Positions 57,101-63,177 of a DNA stretch of 64,000 nucleotides are shown in pieces (the first letter of the stretch is position 1; each line of letters starts with the position of its first letter). The notes beneath the pieces are model-generated. The model saw only the letters and a list, made by a program, of their open reading frames with translations, had not been told where the DNA came from and searched no databases. The stretch covers positions 1,736,001-1,800,000 of the forward strand of contig JADKHR010000001.1 of the NCBI GenBank assembly GCA_016721625.1, in the 5' to 3' direction. Source of the stretch: Elusimicrobiota bacterium. Its GTDB lineage: Bacteria > Elusimicrobiota > Elusimicrobia > FEN-1173. Position numbers and translations under genes: made by a program.

Positions 57101-57343
57101 GAAGAAAACCTGCGAAGCAATTTCCGACTCTACAACGAGATCCGCTACGCCCAGAGCGGCTTAAAGGTTTCTCGAAACGGCGAAACCTGGCAAGCCTGCT
57201 ACGACGCCGCGATCACAAGCCGCATTTTCAGCAACAACCTCAAACACGAAGAAAAATCCGCTGTCTGCGACGATCTGGGCGGCGCCCATGGCAAACTCAA
57301 AATCCTCCGAACCTCCGCCGGTTCCTACTGGTACGTCAAATAA
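54101..57343 (+). CDS. Very large secreted protein (1080 aa) sharing a C-terminal module with its neighbour
   Basis: From ATG 54101, 16 bases after the previous stop; a run of eight G lies just before it. Signal peptide (LAFLLLLLAPLARA). Order: a helical domain with hydrophobic stretches (residues 20-260), a Pro-rich linker (264-305), a long, mainly helical region with several cysteines (to about 840), then a beta-sandwich (about 850-955, with FSYSFKPEVGRRYYIGVKI) and an NTF2-like end (957-1080, DEVKKFYEKFKMAYEGRDAASVLALIS). The last two parts parallel the preceding protein. No known family. The early region could contact a membrane. Confidence 0.65.
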   Translation: MRRYSLAFLLLLLAPLARANILLDALKEVLEDKLSGTVGKHMENSWEGNQYWGGLIGNLAKGTPEVTVEAILSDFTPESVAKDTGLKLLEFLVPAAAGPVNVLLAANTVVYDFTNYMLDFYKDKHMVDFADKVLKPSKTKMELKANYNAFIYDAAEMTAMDANIRGSERKAQEDAFYTAYLQRMRELAILERAEQERKNLKRIVVQKLMADRAVAKAQVETANEYLMAAGLEVSVANIQRFINDASFAGAVRDAAKKAGQKKEVNPPPPTPPVVAKPPPPTTVPAKPEPVIPVIAPPSQPGGGPIGQSIRLRNAGVNSENQRIVDFSAFYSAYQDAANKLVFGDMPATVFWEVGNNIRAGAQEAASNCHDASSSSSQSLECSEAHKRLLTELAQTDANINDLAGKTRVVLDGLKKKMMDAPKPKEKLDAYGAALAADRRNAETGGPCGSIGWVDSEKAKKQTDECRTYLGFLATFIHTVETKTGEFQEYAKQYQDTLTKDYSSYAEEFTKNYNLASYGNMAMENYFFQQLMKSSSDAQESLASKYSPLGEGVITELQKRLSMLTEVNREAVEQLHLNLAFLAAMKPESVAVEKAYAISNTKGEILDLRTFDGSAYYNKHFKDYFVDYFSGAMKLLSKDIKGFDPRETMSFKQGSILVWDAPNYSFYKSVADHEKRLKEFSQEVADLKALDLEKRHKTLDDAVRKSDLEAAKVKTKTLDSAALYRIFEEAKPVRERLAWHVRTPQAYALYYGDEYNLSTPFMESVRNDFAARVADIQAREKNMIAVFGKFVNAEPKDAQGRYPEDLLMARGDMNCKKWECSSAVWTAYRAMGEAADKKWEENAKNLLPLKSLTVNGKDIPRNSSQSIELSEADLVKGEMVIQGELHPGTLGVVSSIALSLDGQDFSRSLTPGETFSYSFKPEVGRRYYIGVKIQRRDEKKAVAWPQEGDYCSVEYVQGSEDEVKKFYEKFKMAYEGRDAASVLALISNDWSSGDGTAIEDLEENLRSNFRLYNEIRYAQSGLKVSRNGETWQACYDAAITSRIFSNNLKHEEKSAVCDDLGGAHGKLKILRTSAGSYWYVK

Positions 57344-57387
57344 TCCAACCATCGATTAATGGGCGAGCGTTGCTGAGCGCGCATTTT

Positions 57388-57396
57388 TGGTAAAAT
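57388..57396 (+). promoter_or_regulatory. Extended -10 promoter (TG-G-TAAAAT)
   Basis: TTTTTGGTAAAAT, 42 bases before ATG 57438; the nearest -35 (TTGCTG, 15-base spacer) is poor. Confidence 0.5.
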
Positions 57397-57437
57397 CCTT
57401 GTGGAACTAATCTATTGTCGGACGGGAGGAATTCAGC

Positions 57438-58106
57438 ATGAAACGGATATCCCTTTGGGGAGCGGTTGTTTTACTGGCGGGCGTGAGCGCGTCTCCTGTT
57501 TTGGCCTATCGGATCGGCAACCCCGGCGTCGTGTCGGATCAAGGGAAGGGCGATGTGGGGGCCGTCCTGGAGTTAGGGGAGCGAAAGTTGGAAGCCGACG
57601 GGTCCGGCGATATGGACATAACGGGGCTCACTTTTGAAGGCCGCTATGGCCTCGGGAACTCCCTGGAACTCCGGGGTCGGTTCATCCCCATGACCGTGGA
57701 GTGGGATGGCGGGGACGGTTTTAGCCCCAACATGCTGGGTTTGGGCGCCGGCATTCAATGGTTGCCTGGCATGCAAAAAGGACCGCTGACGTGGGGCGTG
57801 GGCGCCGGTTTCGATTGGGGGAAGGGCGATGACGGAGACGTGGATCTCGACTATTTGGACATCGTCTTGAACGGAGGCGTCAGCTACAAGGTGAACAAAG
57901 AACTGGCCGCCTACGGGGGGCTCTCCTTCATCAATTCCGATGTCACCTTTAAGGGCCCAGGCGGGAGCGTCAGCGCGGACATCGACAACCCCATCGGACT
58001 TTTTGGCGGCGTGGATTTCGCGGCGAACAAAAACTGGAAATTGGGCGCCGAACTTCGACTGATCAGCGAAACCATGGTCAGCCTCACCGGCCGTTACTGC
58101 TTCTAA
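57438..58106 (+). CDS. Small outer-membrane beta-barrel protein
   Basis: A 222-residue protein with GGGAGGA before ATG 57438. Signal peptide (cleavage near VLAY), then alternating strands rich in Gly and aromatic residues (LTWGVGAGFDWGKGDDGDVDLDYLDIVLNGG), ending in GRYCF. This is an 8- to 10-stranded barrel, similar in style to OmpW/opacity-type proteins but not assignable. It may belong to the cluster upstream, although it has its own promoter and terminator. Confidence 0.65.
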   Translation: MKRISLWGAVVLLAGVSASPVLAYRIGNPGVVSDQGKGDVGAVLELGERKLEADGSGDMDITGLTFEGRYGLGNSLELRGRFIPMTVEWDGGDGFSPNMLGLGAGIQWLPGMQKGPLTWGVGAGFDWGKGDDGDVDLDYLDIVLNGGVSYKVNKELAAYGGLSFINSDVTFKGPGGSVSADIDNPIGLFGGVDFAANKNWKLGAELRLISETMVSLTGRYCF

Positions 58107-58131
58107 TACGACCGCGGTTCAATTTCGTCCC

Positions 58132-58165
58132 ACACGGCCCGGGAGATATTTTTCCCGGGCCGTGT
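58132..58165 (+). terminator. Intrinsic terminator
   Basis: A 13-bp perfect stem (ACACGGCCCGGGA with its complement), T-rich loop, followed by CGTTTTG. Confidence 0.75.
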
Positions 58166-58186
58166 CGTTTTGACCCGAAGAATTGT

Positions 58187-58216
58187 TATTATCGTTTTAT
58201 TTAATATTCGATAATA
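58187..58216. promoter_or_regulatory. A+T-rich operator upstream of the Fic gene
   Basis: TATTATCG at 58187-58194 and CGATAATA at 58209-58216 are perfect inverted repeats 14 bases apart, eight bases before the Fic ATG. GATAAT (58210-58215) could be a -10 element inside it. Confidence 0.6.
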
Positions 58217-58223
58217 GTGTGCT

Positions 58224-59444
58224 ATGCTATTTTCAAATGAAAAAGGCTCTCGATTGACCCAGGATCTTCCTGTTCCAGGCCGATGGATGAAAAGGCCTGA
58301 GGGCTACCGGGCTTTTCTGCCGGCCCCTTTGCCACCAACGATCCCCTGGACGGCCGCGTTGACCCGTGCCCTCTCGGAGGCGGATCTTGTGTTGGGTCGT
58401 TTGGCGGGGGAAGGGAGGCAACTTCCTAACCCGCACCTTCTCATTCGTCCTTTCATCCAGCGTGAGGCCGTTCTTTCCAGTCGTATTGAAGGGACCCAGG
58501 CCACCTTGGGAGAGCTCCTGGCCTCGGAAGCCGGGGCTTTCGTTGACCGTAGCCCCGGGGATCTCCGGGAAGTCTCCAACTATGTGGTCGCGCTGGATTA
58601 TGGCGCCAAACGTTTGAAAAGCCTTCCTCTTTCTCTTCGACTCGTTCGGGAGCTCCACGCAAAACTCTTGAACGGCGTCACGCCTCCGCATTTGACTCCC
58701 GGCGAATTTCGGCGATCTCAAAATTGGATCGGTCCGGCCGGTTGCACTTTGATGAACGCCTCCTACGTTCCTCCCCCACCCGACCACCTGATGGAATGTC
58801 TAGGCCAGTGGGAAACATTTCTGCATGACCGTTCCTTGCCTCCGCTTGTGCAAATCGCTTTGATCCACTATCAATTTGAGGCCATCCATCCGTTCCTCGA
58901 CGGGAATGGCCGTGTGGGACGGCTATTGGTTACCTTATTCCTCATGGAACGGGATGTGTTGCCCACCCCGCTTCTTTATCTCAGCGCTTTTTTCGAGGCC
59001 ACACGCCGGGAATATTATGACCGTCTCGCGGCCGTTGGTTCGCGGGGAGACTGGACAAATTGGCTGCTCTATTTTTTGAGCGGGGTGGCTCGCCAGTCGG
59101 AAGACGCGCTCAGCCGGGCCGAAAGAATCAACCGGCTTCTGGTCGAATGGCGAGTCGTTGCTTCTCGCTCCTCTTCCAAGGTTCCGGCCCGAACAGTGGA
59201 TTTGCTTGCCGCCAACCCTTTTATCGTCCCCAAAAAAGCCGTTCAGCGGCTCCAGGTTGCCTTCACAACGGTTCAGCGGGGGATTGATTATTTGGTGAAG
59301 AACGGTATCCTCCAACAAGTCGGAACCAAGAAACGTGACCGAGTCTATTGCGCCCAAGAAATCTTAAAAATTCTGGAAGAGCCTGCTCAATTGAAACCCA
59401 ATGCCCGCTCAGGGACGATCCGTTCAGACCCAGACCGAATTTGA
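58224..59444 (+). CDS. Fic-domain AMPylase with C-terminal winged helix
   Basis: A 406-residue protein. Fic_N-like part with the inhibitory motif SSRIEG (residues 85-90), then the catalytic loop HPFLDGNGRVGR starting at His 222. The C-terminal winged helix (VPKKAVQRLQVAFTTVQRGIDYLVKNGILQQV) should bind DNA, perhaps the palindrome just upstream. Fic proteins transfer AMP from ATP to Tyr/Thr of a target; this class is self-inhibited by its own motif. The A+T-rich upstream region differs from its neighbours, which hints at horizontal gain. Confidence 0.93.
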   Translation: MLFSNEKGSRLTQDLPVPGRWMKRPEGYRAFLPAPLPPTIPWTAALTRALSEADLVLGRLAGEGRQLPNPHLLIRPFIQREAVLSSRIEGTQATLGELLASEAGAFVDRSPGDLREVSNYVVALDYGAKRLKSLPLSLRLVRELHAKLLNGVTPPHLTPGEFRRSQNWIGPAGCTLMNASYVPPPPDHLMECLGQWETFLHDRSLPPLVQIALIHYQFEAIHPFLDGNGRVGRLLVTLFLMERDVLPTPLLYLSAFFEATRREYYDRLAAVGSRGDWTNWLLYFLSGVARQSEDALSRAERINRLLVEWRVVASRSSSKVPARTVDLLAANPFIVPKKAVQRLQVAFTTVQRGIDYLVKNGILQQVGTKKRDRVYCAQEILKILEEPAQLKPNARSGTIRSDPDRI

Positions 59445-59494
59445 ATTAAACGGATGGACCCTCCCCACCGCCACCCCTTCCCCGCTGAAATAGT

Positions 59495-59524
59495 TTGCAG
59501 TCCGGTTGCGGGAGTTGGTAAAAT
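59495..59524 (+). promoter_or_regulatory. tRNA-Ser promoter TTGCAG-18-TAAAAT (extended -10)
   Basis: TTGCAG at 59495-59500; TTGGTAAAAT at 59515-59524. It lies 45 bases before tRNA-Ser(GCU). Confidence 0.6.
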
Positions 59525-59569
59525 AAAGAAGCAAAGGCCTCGTTAATTGCATTGATTTTTAAGCCTTAT

Positions 59570-59658
59570 GGAAAGGTGGCCGAGCGGCTGAAGGCAGCGG
59601 ACTGCTAATCCGCTGTATGGGGAAACCTATACCGAGGGTTCGAATCCCTCCCTTTCCG
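59570..59658 (+). tRNA. tRNA-Ser (anticodon GCU)
   Basis: GGAAAGG pairs with CCTTTCC. The anticodon stem AGCGGA/TCCGCT with loop CTGCTAA gives anticodon GCT. A long variable arm (GTATGGGGAAACCTATAC) and T-arm GGTTCGAATCC are present. CCA is not encoded. The 3' end is repeated downstream at 59814. Confidence 0.95.
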
Positions 59659-59830
59659 AATTTCGAAGAAAAGCTGGAGGGATTCGAAGCCGACCCGAGC
59701 GCCGCCATGAATGGCGGAAGAAGCGAGGGCGGCCGGCCCCCGGAGGAGTCGCCGAAGGCGACGGGGGAGGGGGGAATCCCGACCGCGTTAGCGGAAGTGC
59801 CGCGTGGGAGCGGCCTCCCTTTCCGAATTT
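59639..59830. repeat. tRNA-3'-end-associated repeat element (tRNA-Ser)
   Basis: The tRNA T-arm/acceptor (TTCGAATCCCTCC, 59639-59651) is inverted at 59676-59688. The tRNA end plus flank (17 bases, 59647-59663) is repeated directly at 59814-59830. In between are perfect hairpins: CCGCCA-TGAA-TGGCGG, GTCGCC-GAA-GGCGAC and CCGC-GTTA-GCGG. The same plan follows tRNA-Ala at 62981-63099. Confidence 0.8.
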
Positions 59831-59844
59831 TGAAACGACCCCCG

Positions 59845-60426
59845 TTACGGGTTGAAGTAAATGGTTTCAACCTTGACGGTGTCGGTGGAGGGACGGATGA
59901 AAACGTGGTTTTCGTCCCAATCGGCGTGGAGCTTTTTCGCGGCGGCGACCTGGGTTTGGAATTCGGTTTTGAATCGGCGTTCGGCGATGGTCGCGTTGGA
60001 CGCTTTCGTTTGGAACGACGCCAGCGCCGCTTCCATCCGTCGAGCTTCCGCCTCATTGATCCGGCGGTGCATGGCCTCGTGCTCGCGGAGTTTCGGGGTG
60101 GCGGGCGACAAATACTCTTCTCTGTTCTCCACCCACACCCGAACTTGGCGTGCCACGAAAAGATCCCCTTCCTTCCCGAGCTGATAGGACAGACGGAACG
60201 TCCCCAGGGTCCGGGCGTGAAGTTTTCCGATCTCCGTTTTTTCCGCCGAGGTCTCGCGAACCGATTCCAAGGGAACCACCACTTCGCCGAACGGATAGCG
60301 AATGGTGGTCGAATCCTTCCCCATTTTGACCGTTCCTGACGAGAGGGAGGGCAACCGAACCCCCTCTTCCCCGCGGCTCGGCATTGCCGCGAACACCAAC
60401 CCGAACGCCAGTGACCATCGCTTCAT
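59845..60426 (-). CDS. DUF922-like secreted protein with HExxH motif
   Basis: A 193-residue protein on the - strand, from ATG at 60426; the open frame extends further upstream but through poly-G sequence. Signal peptide (SLAFGLVFAAMPSRGEE). A beta-rich first half is followed by the helix with REHEAMHRRINEAEARRME, where HEAMH is a zinc-protease HExxH motif, as in DUF922. A candidate third ligand is not obvious. No ribosome site is clear. It is one of only two - strand genes called here. Confidence 0.7.
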   Translation of the reverse strand: MKRWSLAFGLVFAAMPSRGEEGVRLPSLSSGTVKMGKDSTTIRYPFGEVVVPLESVRETSAEKTEIGKLHARTLGTFRLSYQLGKEGDLFVARQVRVWVENREEYLSPATPKLREHEAMHRRINEAEARRMEAALASFQTKASNATIAERRFKTEFQTQVAAAKKLHADWDENHVFIRPSTDTVKVETIYFNP

Positions 60427-60706
60427 TCCCGCATTGTATAAATTGGGGGGCCTTCCATCCGGCTTCCCAAATCCTCCGATAAGAACTATTTTCAGTCGGA
60501 AGGACTTCACCAAAGCGGTGAAAAATGACAAGGACGGTCTCCCTCCCCCCTCGAGGGGGGCGGGGGGGGGGGGGGGGGGGGGGGGGTGGGGGGACCGGCG
60601 GTACCGACGGAGACGGAAGACACCCCCCATCCTAACCTTCCCCCTCAAGGGGGGAAGGAACCGATTCTTGGTCTCTTATCGGATTTTTTGGGCGGCTTGA
60701 AAACCA
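60427..60706. repeat. G/C-homopolymer palindromes between divergent genes
   Basis: Contains CCCCCCTCGAGGGGGG (60545-60560), a run of 25 G (60562-60586), T and six more G, then CCTTCCCCCTCAAGGGGGGAAGG near 60636-60658. No gene is seen. Similar to the palindrome at 13943. Potential G-quadruplex former; also prone to assembly error. Confidence 0.6.
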
Positions 60707-60735
60707 TTGACAGCCGGCCGTCTAAGGCTTACCCT
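60707..60735 (+). promoter_or_regulatory. Possible promoter TTGACA-17-TACCCT
   Basis: TTGACA at 60707-60712; the -10 (TACCCT at 60730) is poor. The start site would be within a few bases of ATG 60747. Confidence 0.4.
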
Positions 60736-60746
60736 TTATTCCGGCC

Positions 60747-61817
60747 ATGAAAACAACCGTTCACATCGTGATTCCATTCGACTTGGGGCTCGAGCTCGAC
60801 TTCGTCGGCGCGGACGCCAAGGCCATCGCCAAGGATGTCGCCAGCCGACCCGTGGAGAACCTGGCTTTCGGCGGGCGGGTTTTTTCGGACGTGCACGTGA
60901 TGGCTCAGATCTACAAGTTCGGCGTGGGGTTATTGGAGTTGGTTTTCGCGGTGGAGGGGGAACTGGATTTCCTGGCCACGCTTTCCTGCCGGACGGAGGC
61001 GCTCACGGTGGGGGGTTCTTCCATCACCGAATGGGCCCACACGTTGGTGGACGGCGTCATCGCCAACGCCAAGCGGTTCGCCAGCCACACCTACGACCGC
61101 CGGCTGGAAGAGGTGGACCCCTTTCCGATTTTCGTTTTCGAAAAAGGCGTGGTGGAAAACGCGGGCGATTTCGTCAGCCAGAACCAAAAAGCCTTGACGG
61201 GCCTGGTGTCCGGCGAGCCGAACTACGACGCGCTCTCCGACTTCGTTTTGGAGCAGGAAAAACCCCGGAACTTCGGCTACTACGAAAACGAGCTGATCCT
61301 GATCAAGCGGTTCGGCGCGGCGGTCAGTTCGGCGGAATCCCAAACGATTTTGGACCTCATCCGGCTGGCCTACGCGCTCTATTGGAGCCTGCGGGCCTAC
61401 AACTTCCTTCTGGAAAAAGAAATCGACAAGGCCCAGGCCCTCCTGGCGAACCTTCCTCCCTACTTCAAATTTTGGGCCATGCCGGGTCGCTACCAAACGT
61501 TCTCCCGGGAGGCCATGGACTTCGTGCGGGACAAGCTGGCCATCGTGGACAGCTTGCACAACGTCCAGGCCAACATTCCCCGGATCGATTCCGACTGGCA
61601 CCTGCGGACGATCTACAAAAACGTCGAGCGCGAGTTCGATATCGACGAACTGTCGAAAGCGGTCGATACCAAACTGGAACGGATCGAGCAGTCCTACAAC
61701 TCCGCCCGGGATTTCATCTCCACCAACTTTTTCATCGCCGTCGAGATCGTCCTGATCCTGTCCCTCCTCTGGATGATGCTGGACACCTCGCTTCTCTTCG
61801 TCATCGCCCAAAAGTAA
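60747..61817 (+). CDS. RMD1/DUF155-like membrane-anchored protein
   Basis: A 356-residue protein without a ribosome site before ATG 60747. A mixed alpha/beta N-terminal half leads to a long helical part ending in KAVDTKLERIEQSYNSARDFIS and a C-terminal helix (FFIAVEIVLILSLLWMMLD). The layout, with a helical hairpin then a single C-terminal anchor, resembles the RMD1/DUF155 group. The match is by architecture and weak in sequence. Function unknown. Confidence 0.5.
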   Translation: MKTTVHIVIPFDLGLELDFVGADAKAIAKDVASRPVENLAFGGRVFSDVHVMAQIYKFGVGLLELVFAVEGELDFLATLSCRTEALTVGGSSITEWAHTLVDGVIANAKRFASHTYDRRLEEVDPFPIFVFEKGVVENAGDFVSQNQKALTGLVSGEPNYDALSDFVLEQEKPRNFGYYENELILIKRFGAAVSSAESQTILDLIRLAYALYWSLRAYNFLLEKEIDKAQALLANLPPYFKFWAMPGRYQTFSREAMDFVRDKLAIVDSLHNVQANIPRIDSDWHLRTIYKNVEREFDIDELSKAVDTKLERIEQSYNSARDFISTNFFIAVEIVLILSLLWMMLDTSLLFVIAQK

Positions 61818-61893
61818 TCCCGCCCCTTTAACGAGTCCCCTGGGAGAACTTGATGAACCAGCTCTTTCAGGCGAAAAAACTCTCCTTCTCACG

Positions 61894-61923
61894 TTGACAG
61901 GGTTCGACGGGGAGTGGTAACAT
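61894..61923 (+). promoter_or_regulatory. ndk promoter TTGACA-18-TAACAT
   Basis: TTGACA at 61894-61899 and TAACAT at 61918-61923, 31 bases before ndk. Confidence 0.7.
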
Positions 61924-61953
61924 CGGGGCATCTGATCCCCGGGAGGGAGTCCC

Positions 61954-62475
61954 ATGGCCGACGAATTGATTGAGAACACCCTGGTTATTGTAAAGCCCGA
62001 CGGGCTGAAGAAGTCCTTGACCGGGAACATCCTGACCAAACTGGCCGAGGCGCGGTTCATGATCATCGGCGCCAAGGTCCTTCACGTCTCGCGCGAACTT
62101 GCCGAGCAACATTACATTCACCTGAAGGGGAAACCCTTTTTTAACGATCTCCTCGATTACATCCAGGGAAAACCTTACGGCCCGGATTTCGAGCGGGTGA
62201 TGGCCCTGGTCTACAAGGGCCCCAACGCCATCAAACGCATCCGTGAAATCGCCGGCGCCACCAACCCCGAAGAGGCCGACTCCGTCTCGATCCGCGGGGC
62301 CTTTGGGCGCATCACGACCAAGGGCGTTTTTGAGAACGTGATTCACGCGTCCTCCGACGCAAAAGACTCGGAACGGGAGATCAAGCTTTGGTTCAAACCG
62401 GAAGAAATCATGATGGATATCTACCCCACCAAGAAGGTCCGCGCCGAAGCCCAGGATGTGACCGTCTGGGCGTAA
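61954..62475 (+). CDS. ndk: Nucleoside-diphosphate kinase
   Basis: A 173-residue enzyme transferring the gamma phosphate from ATP to NDPs through a phospho-His. NTLVIVKPDGLKKSLTGNI is the NDK start; the catalytic His is residue 131 in NVIHASSD. GGGAGGG precedes ATG 61954. It is about 30 residues longer than the usual 140, partly by an insert around FFNDLLDYIQGKPYGPDF and by a C-terminal extension. Confidence 0.95.
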   Translation: MADELIENTLVIVKPDGLKKSLTGNILTKLAEARFMIIGAKVLHVSRELAEQHYIHLKGKPFFNDLLDYIQGKPYGPDFERVMALVYKGPNAIKRIREIAGATNPEEADSVSIRGAFGRITTKGVFENVIHASSDAKDSEREIKLWFKPEEIMMDIYPTKKVRAEAQDVTVWA

Positions 62476-62485
62476 CCCCCCTTCC

Positions 62486-62514
62486 TTGGTTTTTCGTCGG
62501 GGATGAGGTAGAAT
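62486..62514 (+). promoter_or_regulatory. Promoter TTGGTT-17-TAGAAT before the repeat region
   Basis: TTGGTT at 62486-62491 and TAGAAT at 62509-62514, 17-base spacer. Downstream lie only repeats and hairpins, then tRNA-Ala about 400 bases away. Confidence 0.6.
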
Positions 62515-62550
62515 AGGCATCCCTGGAAAGCGGTAAGTCGTTTTTAAGGA

Positions 62551-62638
62551 GGATGGCACCCTTCACAGAGTTTCGGGTGCCCGTGGCGGCCCATAGGGCC
62601 GACCCCTCCACTGGGGTTGCCCTCGCTAACGGCGCGAG
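62551..62638. other. Series of hairpins in the noncoding leader
   Basis: GGCACCC/GGGTGCC (7 bp), CGGCCC-ATA-GGGCCG (6 bp) and CCTCGC/GCGAGG (6 bp, ending at 62640) follow one another. A 71-codon open frame from ATG 62553 has AAGGAGG directly abutting the ATG, too close for normal initiation. Confidence 0.5.
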
Positions 62639-62910
62639 GACTGTGACCGAGGCGTGGGGGCCGAGGAAATGGTTGGAGCGCGTTAGCGCGGAAACCGCCC
62701 CAACAATTCAGGGTGAACATTGGTTGTTCAAAACGGGGCTGTCCCGACTAAAGGCGTCGGGACTGTGACCGAGGCGTGGGGGCCGAGGAAATGGTTGGAG
62801 CGCGTTAGCGCAGAAACCGCCCCAACAATTCAGGGTGAACATTGGTTGTTCAAAACGGGGCTGTCCCGACTAAAGGCGTCGGGACTGCCCCAACAATTCA
62901 GGGTGAACAT
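62639..62910. repeat. 122-bp tandem repeat with REP-like hairpins (2 copies plus a partial third)
   Basis: Unit 1 is 62639-62760, unit 2 is 62761-62882, nearly identical (one G/A change in the hairpin region). A third, internally deleted copy is 62883-62910. Each full unit contains the REP-like hairpin (62671-62696; 62793-62818), the stem GTCCCGAC/GTCGGGAC at its end, and GGGGCTGT, which is also the first eight bases of tRNA-Ala. Not a multiple of three, so not coding. Confidence 0.85.
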
Positions 62911-62921
62911 CTTTGTAGGAA

Positions 62922-62994
62922 GGGGCTGTAGCTCAGCTGGGAGAGCGCCTGCATGGCATGCAGGAGGTCGTCGGTTCGATCCCGATCAGCTCCA
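62922..62994 (+). tRNA. tRNA-Ala (anticodon GGC)
   Basis: GGGGCTG pairs with CAGCTCC (one G-U). The anticodon stem CCTGC/GCAGG encloses loop ATGGCAT (anticodon GGC). T-arm GTCGGTTCGATCCCGAT is normal. CCA is not encoded. The 3' end is repeated at 63086. Confidence 0.95.
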
Positions 62995-63099
62995 CAATTT
63001 AATGTGTAACATGAGTGCTGATCGGGGCCACCGGACCGAGGCCAGGGGCCTCCGGAATGGTTGGAGGCCGCTAGGCCGGAAACCACGATCAGCTCCACA
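62981..63099. repeat. tRNA-3'-end-associated repeat element (tRNA-Ala)
   Basis: CCCGATCAGC of the tRNA (62981-62990) is inverted at 63017-63026. The tRNA end (14 bases, 62983-62996) is repeated directly at 63086-63099. Between them are GAGGCC-AGG-GGCCTC and the REP-like hairpin at 63059-63084. Same plan as at tRNA-Ser(GCU). Confidence 0.8.
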
Positions 63100-63104
63100 T
63101 TTTT

Positions 63105-63143
63105 AAAAAGAACCTAACCTCTTGAGGGGTTAGGTTCTTTTTT
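63105..63143 (+). terminator. Strong intrinsic terminator after tRNA-Ala and its element
   Basis: AAAAAGAACCTAACC pairs fully with GGTTAGGTTCTTTTT, ending in a T-run. Confidence 0.88.
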
Positions 63144-63177
63144 CCGGGGCCCACAGGGACCCGAGGCGGTGACGGCG

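Noticed and set aside
59639..59830. Integrated phage or genomic island between tRNA-3'-end repeats
   Set aside because: The direct repeats enclose only about 150 bases with no integrase or other gene, so it is not a conventional island, though a remnant remains possible.
62553..62768. 71-codon frame with AAGGAGG next to its ATG
   Set aside because: The ribosome site touches the ATG with no spacing, and the 122-bp repeats inside are not a multiple of three, so repeat copies fall in different frames.
62639..62910. CRISPR array
   Set aside because: Only two full units of 122 bp in direct tandem without spacers, and no cas genes nearby.
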